Source: Eubacteriales bacterium (GTDB lineage Bacteria; Bacillota; Clostridia; Oscillospirales; Oscillospiraceae). From it: 18,685 bases of DNA. Below, piece by piece: positions 6,667 to 16,184 of this stretch. The notes below the pieces were generated by a model. It was not told the DNA's origin. It made no database searches and worked only from the letters and a program-made list of their open reading frames with translations. Location of the stretch: NCBI GenBank assembly GCA_030528965.1, contig JAUMXS010000011.1, forward strand, positions 1 to 18,685. The letters are read 5' to 3'. A program made the translations under genes and the position numbers. Within the stretch, counting starts at the first letter, position 1. Each line of letters starts with the position of its first letter.

Positions 6667-7536
6667 ATGAGATTTGCCGTGATCGGCGGAGATATGCGGA
6701 TCGCCAGTCTGGCTCAAATGTTATATCTCCGCGGTGACGCTGTGCGCTGCTTTGCGCTGGAACGGGCCGATCTTCCGCCCGAGCTCTGCGTCCCCAGTCT
6801 GACCGAAGCTGTCCGCTCCGCGGAATGTGTGATACTGCCGCTGCCCGCTGCCGGCCGCCGGGGTTTTCTGAACGCCCCTCTGGCCAACGCCGAACACCGT
6901 ATGGATACCGTTCTCGCGGCACTGTCGCCGGAGACACTCGTCTGTGCCGGGCGCGTGGACAGTGAAACCGAACGCGCTGCCCGCGCCCGCGGGATCGAAC
7001 TGATCGACTACTTCCAGCGTGAAGAACTGACCGTCGGCAATGCCGTCGCCACAGCAGAAGGCGCTGTGAGCCTTATTATGCAGGATACCGCCATCACCCT
7101 TTGGCGCAGCCGCGTATTGGTCATCGGCTACGGCCGCGTGGGGAAACTCACTGCCGACCGTCTGCGCGCTATGGGCGCAGAGGTATGGTGCAGCGCCCGC
7201 AAATGCGGAGACCGGGCCTGGATCGAGGCGTTCGGAATGCACGCCCTTGATACGCGTGCCCTGTCCGGCGAGCTTCGGCGTTTCGACGTCGTCGTGAACA
7301 CCGTTCCCGCCCCCATACTTACCGAGAGCCTGCTGCGGGAACTGTGCCCCGACACGCTCTGCATCGATCTTGCTTCCCGGCCCGGCGGGATGGATTTTGC
7401 CGCCGCCGGCGCTTTGGGGCTGCGTGCCGTATGGGCGCTCTCCCTGCCCGGCGAGGTGGCTCCCATCTCCGCCGGAGGCATGATCCTCGATACCATCCGC
7501 AATATTGTGAAAGAGAGGCATGAATGGAAAAACTGA
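6667..7536 (+). CDS. dpaA: Dipicolinate synthase subunit A
   Basis: A 289-residue protein. With DpaB it converts the dihydrodipicolinate-pathway intermediate to dipicolinic acid in the mother cell; the product is moved into the forespore and chelated with calcium. The N-terminal domain starts MRFAVIGGDMR, and the central dinucleotide-binding motif VLVIGYGRVGK is at residues 150-160 (GYGRVG 154-159). The C-terminal region has CIDLASRPGGMDF, characteristic of this subunit. AGGAGG at 6652-6657, nine bases upstream, decides the start at 6667; the frame is open further upstream without such a site. The 3' end overlaps dpaB by 13 bases, so translation is coupled. The pair marks the organism as a spore former that uses the dedicated enzyme rather than the EtfA route of some clostridia. 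Confidence 0.93.
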   Translation: MRFAVIGGDMRIASLAQMLYLRGDAVRCFALERADLPPELCVPSLTEAVRSAECVILPLPAAGRRGFLNAPLANAEHRMDTVLAALSPETLVCAGRVDSETERAARARGIELIDYFQREELTVGNAVATAEGAVSLIMQDTAITLWRSRVLVIGYGRVGKLTADRLRAMGAEVWCSARKCGDRAWIEAFGMHALDTRALSGELRRFDVVVNTVPAPILTESLLRELCPDTLCIDLASRPGGMDFAAAGALGLRAVWALSLPGEVAPISAGGMILDTIRNIVKERHEWKN

Positions 7537-8093
7537 GAATCGGGCTGGCTCTGACCGGCTCTTTCTGTACTTTTGAGAAAGCCATGGCCGCCGCCGAACG
7601 GCTCTGTAAACTCTATGACGTCACGCCGATCCTGTCGGAGACTTCCGCTTCCACCGATACCCGTTTCGGCCGTGCACAGGATTTTCTGGAAAGACTGGAG
7701 AGCCTTTCCGGAAAAACCGTCATTCGAACCGTGGAACAGGCCGAACCCATCGGCCCCAAAAAGCTTCTGGATATCCTCATCATCGCACCCTGCACCGGCA
7801 ATACCGTTTCCAAACTGGCGCACGGAATCACCGACAGTTCGGTCACCATGGCCGCCAAGGCACATCTGCGCAACGGCCGACCGGTGGTCGTCGCCGTTTC
7901 GTCCAATGATGCACTGTCCGCCGGCGCTGCCAATCTCGGGGCGCTTATGGCGCGGCGAAACATTTATCTTGTTCCGTTCCGGCAGGATGACCCCGTGAAC
8001 AAGCCTTCCTCTCTGGTGGCGGAGTTCAGCCTCATCGAGGCCACAGCCGCCGCTGCACTCGAGGGCCGTCAGATCCAGCCTATGCTCCTATAA
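7524..8093 (+). CDS. dpaB: Dipicolinate synthase subunit B (flavoprotein-like)
   Basis: A 189-residue protein, the usual length for SpoVFB. The fold is that of flavin-binding decarboxylase-like proteins: LTGSFCTFEKAM near residue 10 opens the nucleotide-binding loop, PCTGNTVSKLAHGITDSSVT follows at about 90-110, and PVVVAVSSNDALS leads to the conserved end YLVPFRQDDPVNKP. AAGAGAGG lies upstream within the dpaA coding end. Known role: partner of DpaA in dipicolinate formation. The operon ends at the hairpin 8101-8130; nothing else is cotranscribed, so transport of dipicolinate (SpoVA) is encoded elsewhere. Confidence 0.93.
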   Translation: MEKLRIGLALTGSFCTFEKAMAAAERLCKLYDVTPILSETSASTDTRFGRAQDFLERLESLSGKTVIRTVEQAEPIGPKKLLDILIIAPCTGNTVSKLAHGITDSSVTMAAKAHLRNGRPVVVAVSSNDALSAGAANLGALMARRNIYLVPFRQDDPVNKPSSLVAEFSLIEATAAAALEGRQIQPMLL

Positions 8094-8100
8094 CGATCAA

Positions 8101-8139
8101 CAGGAATGTCCGTCTGAGCGGACATTCCTGTCATTCATT
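8101..8139. terminator. Rho-independent terminator between dpaB and the DUF378 gene
   Basis: A perfect 12-base-pair stem (8101-8112 with 8119-8130) with a six-base loop is followed on the plus strand by the T-rich tail TCATTCATT. It sits between the convergent dpaB and DUF378 genes and could serve both. Confidence 0.8.
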
Positions 8140-8350
8140 ACACCGGTTCGTCGCCGACATCACGCTGCCGGAACAGCAGCGAAATGCACCAGACCGCCGC
8201 AAGACCCACCAGGGTATATACCACCCGGCTGACCGTCGAGGTCTGACCGCCAAACAGATAGGCCACCAGGTCAAAACGGAAAAGGCCGATGCTGCCCCAG
8301 TTCAGCCCGCCGATTATGGCAAGACTCAAAGCAATTCTGTCCATGATCAT
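8138..8350 (-). CDS. DUF378 small membrane protein
   Basis: A 70-residue protein with two hydrophobic helices, about residues 5-23 and 40-60. The first contains ALSLAIIGGLNWGSIGLFRFDLVAYLFG, the G-x-NWG-x-G-x-F pattern that defines DUF378 (YuzA-like). Function in the family is unknown. AAGGAG eight bases upstream supports the first of two nearby ATGs (8350). It is transcribed alone and has an unusually long, structured leader (8375-8470). The short tail is polar. Membrane location is secure; no biochemical role can be given. Confidence 0.87.
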   Translation of the reverse strand: MIMDRIALSLAIIGGLNWGSIGLFRFDLVAYLFGGQTSTVSRVVYTLVGLAAVWCISLLFRQRDVGDEPV

Positions 8351-8374
8351 GAACTTCGCTCCTTTTGTAGTTCA

Positions 8375-8470
8375 TACGAAACTTTGCACAGAGCCATAGG
8401 CTCCGTCATGCTTTCACCCAAAGCTTCGTACCGCCGCGCCGACAGCACGGCTTTGCCCCTAGCTTTCCCA
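8375..8470 (-). ncRNA. Structured 5' leader of the DUF378 gene, unassigned cis-element
   Basis: On the minus strand a 12-base-pair outer stem (8430-8419 with 8386-8375) encloses an eight-base-pair hairpin with a UAU loop (8406-8399 with 8395-8388) and an unpaired GGUGAAAG segment. Each stem has one mismatch on the plus strand that becomes a U-G pair on the minus strand, so the structure belongs to the DUF378 transcript. Upstream of it, GGGAAAGCTAGGGGCAAAGCC and a G+C-rich helix extend the leader to about 8470. The ribosome binding site lies 11 bases beyond the outer stem. I could not match it to a riboswitch class I know. Confidence 0.4.
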
Positions 8471-8585
8471 CCGTTCCCGGAATTATTCCGGCTGTAAAAC
8501 CATCCGACCTTGAAAGGTCCGGCGATGACTGCGTGCAGGAACCGTGATCAGCGCAAAAGCAGTGCTTATTCGACATTTTTCGCTC

Positions 8586-8614
8586 TTTACAAGCCCGTCT
8601 CAGGGGGATATAAT
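8586..8614 (+). promoter_or_regulatory. Strong sigma-A promoter facing a gene-free region
   Basis: TTTACA (8586-8591), 17 bases, TATAAT (8609-8614). There is no ribosome binding site or credible gene downstream; the transcript meets a terminator about 100 bases later. Confidence 0.75.
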
Positions 8615-8620
8615 ATGGTC

Positions 8621-8720
8621 ACAGCTTATCCAGGGGCGGCGAAAAGCCGCAGCAATCTGAGCTCATATCTTTATCCCACAACCCTGTTCCGGCGGGCCGA
8701 AAACGGTCTGCCGGCTTTTT
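8621..8720 (+). ncRNA. Candidate ~100-nt small non-coding RNA
   Basis: The start is predicted about seven bases after the TATAAT at 8609-8614; the end is the terminator U tract at 8716-8720. Inside, CAGGG (8631-8635) pairs with CCCTG (8682-8686), closing a GCGGC/GCCGC hairpin (8636-8640 with 8646-8650) and an unpaired A/U-rich stretch that could base-pair with targets. The only open frame has no ribosome binding site. It does not show SRP, 6S, tmRNA or RNase P landmarks. Existence is inferred from the promoter-terminator pair. Confidence 0.5.
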
Positions 8721-8722
8721 AT
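8689..8722 (+). terminator. Terminator of the candidate small RNA
   Basis: An 11-base-pair stem (8689-8699 with 8704-8714, two G-U pairs) with an AAAA loop is followed by CTTTTTATT. Confidence 0.8.
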
Positions 8723-8789
8723 TGTTTCGACGTCTCATCAGTTTTCCCGTTTTTTAAAGAACTATTCATGCAAAAGGTCAAAATAAAAA

Positions 8790-8827
8790 CGCAGCGGAAA
8801 CTTTTTCGGTTTCCGCTGCGTTTTTTT
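8790..8827. terminator. Bidirectional terminator after the SGNH lipoprotein gene
   Basis: A perfect 12-base-pair stem (8790-8801 with 8809-8820) is flanked by AAAA on one side and TTTTTTT on the other. It ends the lipoprotein mRNA on the minus strand, nine bases after the stop codon, and can block read-through on the plus strand. Confidence 0.9.
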
Positions 8828-8835
8828 AAAATCGA

Positions 8836-9789
8836 TCACACATAATGGCTGCGCAGATAATCGGCCCAGACGCCGTACTGCGATGCGGAGAAATGCACAC
8901 CGTCGGAGGTAACTTCCGCAGGAAGATATCCGTCAGGACCGGCAAGTGCCTCGCACAGATCCAGATACCATACGCCCTTTTCTCCCGCCAGTTCAACCAG
9001 CGCGTTGTTGAAGCTGTTCACACGCGTCATATTGAAAATGTCGCTGGTGGAGGATTTCGCGTAGCTCACCGGGGTGATGGACATGATATAGATATCCGCA
9101 TCCGGCTGCAGGGCGCAGATCGTGTCCAGCATTTTTCCGTAAGCCTGCTTGAAATAGCCCACATCACAGCCGATCTCATTGATGCCGAGCAGGATATAGA
9201 CCTTGGCATAGGGCTTTTGCGCAATGCCCTGAATGATCGTACCGGACATACCGTTATCCAGCGTAATGGCATTGACGGAATCCACGCCGAGGACGGACAG
9301 GCTGGTGGCAGCATAGTAGTCACATTCTGTGATCCCGGAGAAGAGCTGCAGCCCCTCGACCAGAGAGTTGCCGACAAAGGCGGCATCCCGGAAGAAGCTG
9401 TTATCCACCGGCGTACGGGCCGGAACAACATTCCCGGTCGGTTCCTGGCGGACATATCCCTCGGGCGGCGTCACGATATGATCCGGATCCTCCGTCGCGT
9501 TGGGATCCCCGGTTTCTTCCGGCTGCTCAGTGATCGCGGGATCGGGTTCCTCTGCCGGAGTCGTTTCCTCGGGAGTGGGAGGAAGCGGCTCCACCGGAGC
9601 TGTCTCGACCGGTTCGGTCGTCGGCGGCGTATTCTCGGCGCCGGGTGATTCCTCCGGAGGATCCGTTTGCGTCACTTCGGGCGCTTCCGGGGTGGATACA
9701 GGCAAATTCTGCGAACAGCTGATAAGCAGCAAAGCCATCGTGAGAATAACGAGAATTACGATATGTAAACGGGTCTTGCGTCCGGACAT
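8836..9789 (-). CDS. SGNH-hydrolase-like lipoprotein
   Basis: A 317-residue exported lipoprotein. Residues 1-24 are a signal peptide ending in the lipobox LLIS-C25. Residues 26-115 are a Pro/Glu/Thr-rich, low-complexity spacer that would lift the enzyme through the wall. The catalytic domain (about 130-317) has SGNH landmarks: block I VGNSLVEGL with Ser142, block III LGINEIG with Asn204, and block V SDGVHFS with Asp296 and His299. Block I has Asn in place of the usual Asp (GNSL rather than GDSL). Family members remove acyl or acetyl groups from lipids and cell-wall glycans; a role on wall or extracellular polysaccharide is inferred from location. GAGGTG upstream supports the start. It is monocistronic. 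Confidence 0.87.
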   Translation of the reverse strand: MSGRKTRLHIVILVILTMALLLISCSQNLPVSTPEAPEVTQTDPPEESPGAENTPPTTEPVETAPVEPLPPTPEETTPAEEPDPAITEQPEETGDPNATEDPDHIVTPPEGYVRQEPTGNVVPARTPVDNSFFRDAAFVGNSLVEGLQLFSGITECDYYAATSLSVLGVDSVNAITLDNGMSGTIIQGIAQKPYAKVYILLGINEIGCDVGYFKQAYGKMLDTICALQPDADIYIMSITPVSYAKSSTSDIFNMTRVNSFNNALVELAGEKGVWYLDLCEALAGPDGYLPAEVTSDGVHFSASQYGVWADYLRSHYV

Positions 9790-10010
9790 GATAACGACAC
9801 CTCAGATTTTTAATGCTCTCTTATATATACACTTCTCCCGCACACCCGGCAGACGTTTCCGTACGGCGGGAAAACCCATATTTCCTGAAAATACAACTTA
9901 ATTATAAGTGTCCGGTTCACATAATGCAAGCACATTTTCAAGAAAAAGCCGATTCCTTTCAAGGATTTTTCTCCACCGGACCCATTGCGAAAAAAAAGAA
10001 AAGTCCCCTC

Positions 10011-10039
10011 TTGAAAGATACCCCCCCAGGGTATATAAT
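10011..10039 (+). promoter_or_regulatory. Sigma-A promoter of the copper operon
   Basis: TTGAAA (10011-10016), 17 bases, TATAAT (10034-10039), with csoR starting 43 bases later. The spacer is almost wholly occupied by the CsoR-like palindrome. The remaining intergenic stretch 9790-10010 shows no gene or clear signal. Confidence 0.85.
10018..10034. promoter_or_regulatory. CsoR operator
   Basis: A perfect 17-base inverted repeat, ATACCC-N5-GGGTAT, lies between the -35 and -10 of the csoR-copA promoter and touches the first base of the -10. G/C-rich centre and A/T ends match the known CsoR-type operator form. Binding of apo-CsoR would block polymerase; Cu(I) would release it. Confidence 0.8.
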
Positions 10040-10082
10040 AGAACAAAAAGAACCGGAACGAGTTTTTACGGAGGGTCAAAAC

Positions 10083-10403
10083 ATGCCGGAACCTGTTTGT
10101 TCCTGCTGCAGCGGGAAGAACAAACGCTATAAAGCCGTTCCGCGGGATGCGGAAACGGTAGAGAAACTGCAGAAGCGGCTGCAGCGTGTGATCGGTCAGT
10201 TGGGCGGCATCAGCCGTATGCTGGACGAAAACCGTTACTGCGGCGACATCCTGATCCAGCTTGCCGCGGCGGAAAGCGCGCTGGAATCGTTCGGTTATAT
10301 CCTCCTGCACGACCACATGGAGACCTGCGTGGTGGAACAGATCCGTCAGGGAAATCTCGCCGTGGTGGACGAAGCCGTCGATCTGATGAAGAAGCTGAAA
10401 TAG
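10083..10403 (+). CDS. csoR: Copper-sensing repressor CsoR
   Basis: A 106-residue all-helical CsoR/RcnR-family protein. The Cu(I) ligands are present with the exact family spacing: Cys53, His78 and Cys82 (25 and 4 residues apart, as in the Bacillus and Mycobacterium proteins). The segment KRLQRVIGQLGGISRMLDENRYCGDIL is the diagnostic second helix. An N-terminal extension CSCCSGK carries three more cysteines, which is common in clostridial members. GGAGGG seven bases upstream sets the start at 10083 although the frame is open further upstream. It is the first gene of the operon, 17 bases before copA, and should repress both through the palindrome at 10018-10034. Confidence 0.93.
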   Translation: MPEPVCSCCSGKNKRYKAVPRDAETVEKLQKRLQRVIGQLGGISRMLDENRYCGDILIQLAAAESALESFGYILLHDHMETCVVEQIRQGNLAVVDEAVDLMKKLK

Positions 10404-10420
10404 TGAGGCGATAATACCCC

Positions 10421-13048
<2,628 letters not shown>

Positions 13049-13058
13049 TGTCCCGATG

Positions 13059-13095
13059 AAAAAGACCGTCTGCTGATGCAGGCGGTCTTTTTATT
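13059..13095 (+). terminator. Terminator of the csoR-copA operon
   Basis: A 15-base-pair stem (13059-13073 with 13078-13092, one G-U pair) with a TGAT loop ends in TTTTT and A/T-rich sequence. Confidence 0.9.
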
Positions 13096-13188
13096 ATATC
13101 ATCTTAATATATTAAATGTATTCTTTCCCGATCCGGTGGGCGCGCTTCCGGTTTTCCGGAGCCCGGTTCCCGTCAGGCTCCGTAGGTC

Positions 13189-14157
13189 TTACTCCTTATC
13201 CTCTGTGTCCTTCGGCCGACGATGGCTGCGGAGGAAGCGGCGCAGGAAGATCCCTGCAGGGATAACGATCACAGCAAGCAGCGCGATCACGGGGGCGCCG
13301 CCCACGACAAAGCGGAAGATGCCAAGGAAGAAATCTCCCACGCTCTGCAGGGACCGGCGGAAATCATCCCCCACCTGCTGCCAGTAGCTGCGCTGCACGG
13401 GGACCTCCTCGGTATAATCCGCGACCTCGCGGATATACAGCTCCAGAGTGCTGTAACTGATCAGGCTGTCCCAGTTCTGGAGAGTGGAAGTCAGGCTCTC
13501 GATCTCATAGCGCAGCTCGGAAAGTCTGGCTTCGATGCTGAGCATTTCCTCAATGGTCGCCGCCTTTTCCAGCATGACAAAAAGACGTTCTTCCTCAATA
13601 CGCAGGGCGTTGAGCCGGGAGGTGGTATCGGAATACCGAGGCGTGATATTCTGGGCAGAGCTTTCGTAATAGGGAACATTTCCGAGTTCGGAGAGGCCGT
13701 CGGTCATCTCGGCAAAATGCTGCCGCGGAATACGGAGCGTAAACCGGGCGGAACGGCCGGCGTAGGCGCTCTTATGATAGTCCGCACCGGTGACGGAGGA
13801 ACTCTCAATGAAGCCCCCATAGCGATCGACCAATTCCTGCACCGCCGCCACGGTTTCATCAAAGCTCTGCGTCTCCAGTTCGGCGTAGGCAGAGTAAATG
13901 ATCTTGTCGGACCCCCGTTCGCCGCCTTCCGCTTCGCCTGCCGTCACCGTGATGACGTCGGTCACCATACTCGATCCCGTGCCGGATGTTTCCGTTTCAA
14001 CTTTTTCCCCGGGCCGCACGACACCGTTTTCGGGCGCGGCGATGTCGGCACCGGCACTCATCTGCGCCTCATTCATTTTCGCGCTTCCGCAGCCGGAACA
14101 GGCAAGCAGGAACACAAGAACAACCGTCATGATCAGACTGATCTGCTTTTTCATCAT
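13189..14157 (-). CDS. DUF4349 membrane-bound lipoprotein
   Basis: A 322-residue protein. The start is set at 14157 by AGGAGG seven bases upstream; the frame is open to 14193 without such a site. Residues 1-19 form a signal peptide ending in LLAC, a lipobox, followed by a polar Ala/Glu-rich stretch. The main region is the DUF4349 pattern: IIYSAYAELETQSFDETVAAV, a YGGFIESS segment, FTLRIPRQHF, then a long coiled coil (IEEERLFVMLEKAATIEEMLSIEARLSELRYEIESL; heptads), and a membrane helix near the C-terminus (PVIALLAVIVIPAGIFL), ending in a basic tail. The family is widespread in Firmicutes and of unknown function. It is monocistronic and divergent from rubrerythrin. The lipobox plus C-terminal helix would anchor both ends in the membrane. 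Confidence 0.87.
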   Translation of the reverse strand: MMKKQISLIMTVVLVFLLACSGCGSAKMNEAQMSAGADIAAPENGVVRPGEKVETETSGTGSSMVTDVITVTAGEAEGGERGSDKIIYSAYAELETQSFDETVAAVQELVDRYGGFIESSSVTGADYHKSAYAGRSARFTLRIPRQHFAEMTDGLSELGNVPYYESSAQNITPRYSDTTSRLNALRIEEERLFVMLEKAATIEEMLSIEARLSELRYEIESLTSTLQNWDSLISYSTLELYIREVADYTEEVPVQRSYWQQVGDDFRRSLQSVGDFFLGIFRFVVGGAPVIALLAVIVIPAGIFLRRFLRSHRRPKDTEDKE

Positions 14158-14249
14158 CGAGAGACCTCCTTTGAAAAAGTCTGTATACCCCAATGACGAA
14201 TCCTCACGGTAATTTGTTCCCCGTATCGAGCAATTTTTTCAAAAAACCC

Positions 14250-14278
14250 TTGACAAATCCCAAAGCCCTCGTTATACT
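14250..14278 (+). promoter_or_regulatory. Sigma-A promoter of the rubrerythrin gene
   Basis: Consensus TTGACA (14250-14255), 17 bases, TATACT (14273-14278). It is one of the best promoters in the window, fitting an abundant stress protein. Confidence 0.85.
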
Positions 14279-14281
14279 AAT

Positions 14282-14300
14282 AACAGTAATCGTTACTAAT
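14282..14300. promoter_or_regulatory. Possible Fur/PerR-family operator at the rubrerythrin start site
   Basis: The dyad AGTAA-TCG-TTACT (14285-14297) lies directly after the -10, covering the expected transcription start. It is A/T-rich and has the centre-to-arm form of Fur-family boxes, but only five bases per arm match. Rubrerythrins in Clostridia are commonly under PerR. The operator assignment is inferred. Confidence 0.4.
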
Positions 14301-14341
14301 TGTATAATGCTAACTCACAAATTTGACAGGAGGATATAAAG

Positions 14342-14884
14342 ATGAAGAAGTTTGTTTGCTCCGTATGCGGTTATGTTCACGAGGGCGATACGCCTCCGGA
14401 AAGATGCCCGGTCTGCAAAGTCCCGGCCAGCAAGTTTATGGAACAGAAAGAAGAGCGCAGCTGGGCTGCGGAACATATAGTGGGCGTTGCGAAGGGCGTT
14501 GATCCCGAGATCATCGAAGGTCTGCGCGCAAACTTCGAAGGCGAGTGCAGTGAAGTCGGCATGTATCTGGCGATGGCGCGTGTGGCGCATCGTGAAGGCT
14601 ATCCGGAGATCGGCCTGTATTGGGAAAAGGCCGCCTACGAAGAAGCCGAGCATGCGGCGAAGTTTGCCGAACTGCTGGGCGAGGTCCTGACGGATTCCAC
14701 GAAGAAAAATCTCGAGTTGCGCGTGGATGCCGAAAACGGCGCTACTGCCGGCAAGTATGAGCTTGCCAAGAGAGCCAAAGAGCTGGGCCTTGACGCCATT
14801 CATGACACGGTGCATGAGATGGCCCGCGACGAGGCCCGTCACGGCAAGGCTTTTGAAGGCCTGCTGAAGCGTTACTTCGGCTGA
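14342..14884 (+). CDS. Reverse rubrerythrin (rubredoxin domain first)
   Basis: A 180-residue non-haem iron protein that reduces hydrogen peroxide, and in some species oxygen, to water in anaerobes. The domain order is the reverse of classical rubrerythrin: a rubredoxin-like Fe(Cys)4 site at the N-terminus (Cys6, Cys9, Cys22, Cys25; CSVCGY and CPVCK) followed by a ferritin-like di-iron four-helix bundle (about 55-178). Helix motifs with likely iron ligands are [20 protein letters not shown] with His104, and DEARHGKAF with Glu164 and His167. AGGAGG upstream and a consensus promoter indicate strong expression. It is monocistronic, ended by the hairpin at 14947-14982. Its last 66 bases are echoed at 15982-16047 and 18506-18580. 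Confidence 0.93.
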   Translation: MKKFVCSVCGYVHEGDTPPERCPVCKVPASKFMEQKEERSWAAEHIVGVAKGVDPEIIEGLRANFEGECSEVGMYLAMARVAHREGYPEIGLYWEKAAYEEAEHAAKFAELLGEVLTDSTKKNLELRVDAENGATAGKYELAKRAKELGLDAIHDTVHEMARDEARHGKAFEGLLKRYFG

Positions 14885-14946
14885 TCCCGTTCCCTTAAAA
14901 AAACAGTTTTTAAACTGATCTCCTTCCTTCTTATTGACCTCTCTAG

Positions 14947-14987
14947 ATACAGTGGGAGCAGAGTGATCTGCTCCCGTTGTATTTTTA
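14947..14987 (+). terminator. Terminator of the rubrerythrin gene
   Basis: A 16-base-pair stem (14947-14962 with 14967-14982, two adjacent G-U pairs) with a GTGA loop is followed by TTTTATCT. Between here and the next promoter (14988-15098) I see no feature. Confidence 0.9.
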
Positions 14988-15098
14988 TCTCCTCGCTTCA
15001 GGGACCACCCAAAAAATCCCTCTCCTTTGGAAAACAAAGGGTATTGATAGTATCGAAAACACGATGCAGTTTTCAGCATTAGGGACAAAAATTTGCGC

Positions 15099-15128
15099 TT
15101 GCCAGCCCATTCTTTCGTATGTTATACT
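15099..15128 (+). promoter_or_regulatory. Promoter of the alpha/beta hydrolase gene
   Basis: TTGCCA (15099-15104), 18 bases, TATACT (15123-15128), about 60 bases before the start codon. Confidence 0.6.
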
Positions 15129-15188
15129 AAGCGAAGCCTTCACTCTTAATATCTGATCAGAGTTTTGAAAGAAATCGGGGACCACCGT

Positions 15189-15959
15189 ATGCTGAAACAC
15201 GAAATCATCGACAATCAGTTGAAAGAATGGGTCGTTTTTATTCACGGACTTGGCGGAAGTTCCAAGACCTGGAAAAACCAGATCAAATCCTTTTCCAAAA
15301 AATATAACTTGTTATTATTGGATCTTCCCGGCCACGGACGCAGTGCGGGCAAAACCATCAACAAAGTAGATCCGCAAAAGCTGCACATCGGAATCAAAGA
15401 AACGCTGGATCATCTGCATATCGACCATGCCCATTTCGTAGGCATGTCTCTCGGTACGATCGTCATTACCAATTTTGCGGTTGACTATCCGGACTATACC
15501 GACACAATTATTTTTGGTGGGTCCGCATTAAAGCTGAACGGAATATACAAAGAAGCCTTGATATTGGCCAACGGCATAAAGCGGCTTGTGCCTTACGAAT
15601 TTTTGTATAAGTTTTTTGCCTGGTTCATGATGCCGAAAAAACGGCACAAAAAATCCCGAATGATCTTTCTGCGGGAAATTGTAAAACTGCGCAAAGAAAC
15701 GCTGTTTGCTTGGATCGAATACCTCAAGTTTGCTCTGCATCCGGATACCGTTCTCGCCAGGCTGGATCATCTCGAAAAAAAGATCCTGCTCATCTCCGGT
15801 GACGAAGACCATTGTTTTATCAAAGGAGCAAGGTCTATTGCAAACAGAATGAAAAACACAGAAATCCGGATCATCAACAGATGCGGGCATGTCTGTTCCA
15901 TTGAAAACTGGAGATCTTTTAATCATATCGCATTGGACTATCTGGCCGCTCTTGAATAA
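15189..15959 (+). CDS. Alpha/beta-fold hydrolase
   Basis: A 256-residue protein. The oxyanion-side motif HGLGGSS (19-25) is followed by LLLDLPGHGRSAG (42-54), the nucleophile elbow GMSLG with Ser87, an acid in SGDEDH (Asp205 or Asp207) and His234 in CGHVCSIE, a complete catalytic triad. A basic, aromatic lid region lies at about 125-180. The fold covers esterases, lipases and cofactor-independent hydrolases; nothing points to a substrate. The start at 15189 is preferred over an in-frame TTG at 15165 since the HGLGG strand begins soon after, but the ribosome binding site (GGGGAC) is weak. The gene is visibly more A/T-rich than its neighbours and lies between the rubrerythrin gene and a diverged copy of that gene's 3' end, so it may be acquired. 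It has its own promoter but no hairpin directly after it. Confidence 0.87.
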   Translation: MLKHEIIDNQLKEWVVFIHGLGGSSKTWKNQIKSFSKKYNLLLLDLPGHGRSAGKTINKVDPQKLHIGIKETLDHLHIDHAHFVGMSLGTIVITNFAVDYPDYTDTIIFGGSALKLNGIYKEALILANGIKRLVPYEFLYKFFAWFMMPKKRHKKSRMIFLREIVKLRKETLFAWIEYLKFALHPDTVLARLDHLEKKILLISGDEDHCFIKGARSIANRMKNTEIRIINRCGHVCSIENWRSFNHIALDYLAALE

Positions 15960-15981
15960 GATCACAAAAAAAGACTGACAG

Positions 15982-16047
15982 ATGGCCCGCGACGAGGCTC
16001 GCCATGGCAAGGCCTTTGAAGGTCTGCTGAATCGTTGCTTCAAGTAA
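15982..16047 (+). pseudogene. Remnant of a rubrerythrin gene (last 21 codons)
   Basis: These 66 bases match the last 66 of the rubrerythrin gene (14819-14884) at 55 positions without gaps and encode [21 protein letters not shown] and a stop. Five of the eleven differences are silent third-position changes, so the tail came from a homologue that had been under selection, not from a recent copy. No start, promoter or remaining rubrerythrin sequence lies upstream. It reads as the scar of a lost second gene or as the boundary left by an integration or recombination event. Confidence 0.8.
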
Positions 16048-16078
16048 TCGACAGTTCTTACATATCAAAGATTTTTCC

Positions 16079-16110
16079 GAGGGGGCATCCGGCGATGCCC
16101 CCTCTTTTTT
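16079..16110 (+). terminator. Terminator after the rubrerythrin remnant
   Basis: A perfect 11-base-pair stem (16079-16089 with 16094-16104) with a CGGC loop is followed by TTTTTT. It probably now ends the hydrolase mRNA and may once have ended the lost rubrerythrin gene. Confidence 0.9.
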
Positions 16111-16157
16111 AAAACAGGACCGCAGCCGCATCAAAACGCGAAAGTCCCTGCGGTACG

Positions 16158-16183
16158 CCCTAAATTTTTTGTAAAATTTAGGG
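16158..16183. promoter_or_regulatory. Palindrome upstream of the DUF1538 promoter, candidate operator
   Basis: A perfect 11-base inverted repeat, CCCTAAATTTT and its complement, with a four-base centre, ends two bases before the -35 of the DUF1538-PII operon. It has no U tract or gene upstream that would make it a terminator, so a regulator binding site is more likely. The regulator is unknown. Confidence 0.5.
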
Positions 16184-16184
16184 A

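Noticed and set aside
8375..8470. Known riboswitch classes (c-di-GMP-I, cobalamin, c-di-AMP) for the DUF378 leader
   Set aside because: Short GGGAAAG and GCAAAGCC-like strings recall parts of these, but the conserved cores and their order are not present.
8510..8845. 111-codon plus-strand frame through the intergenic region
   Set aside because: It crosses a promoter and two terminators and has no ribosome binding site.
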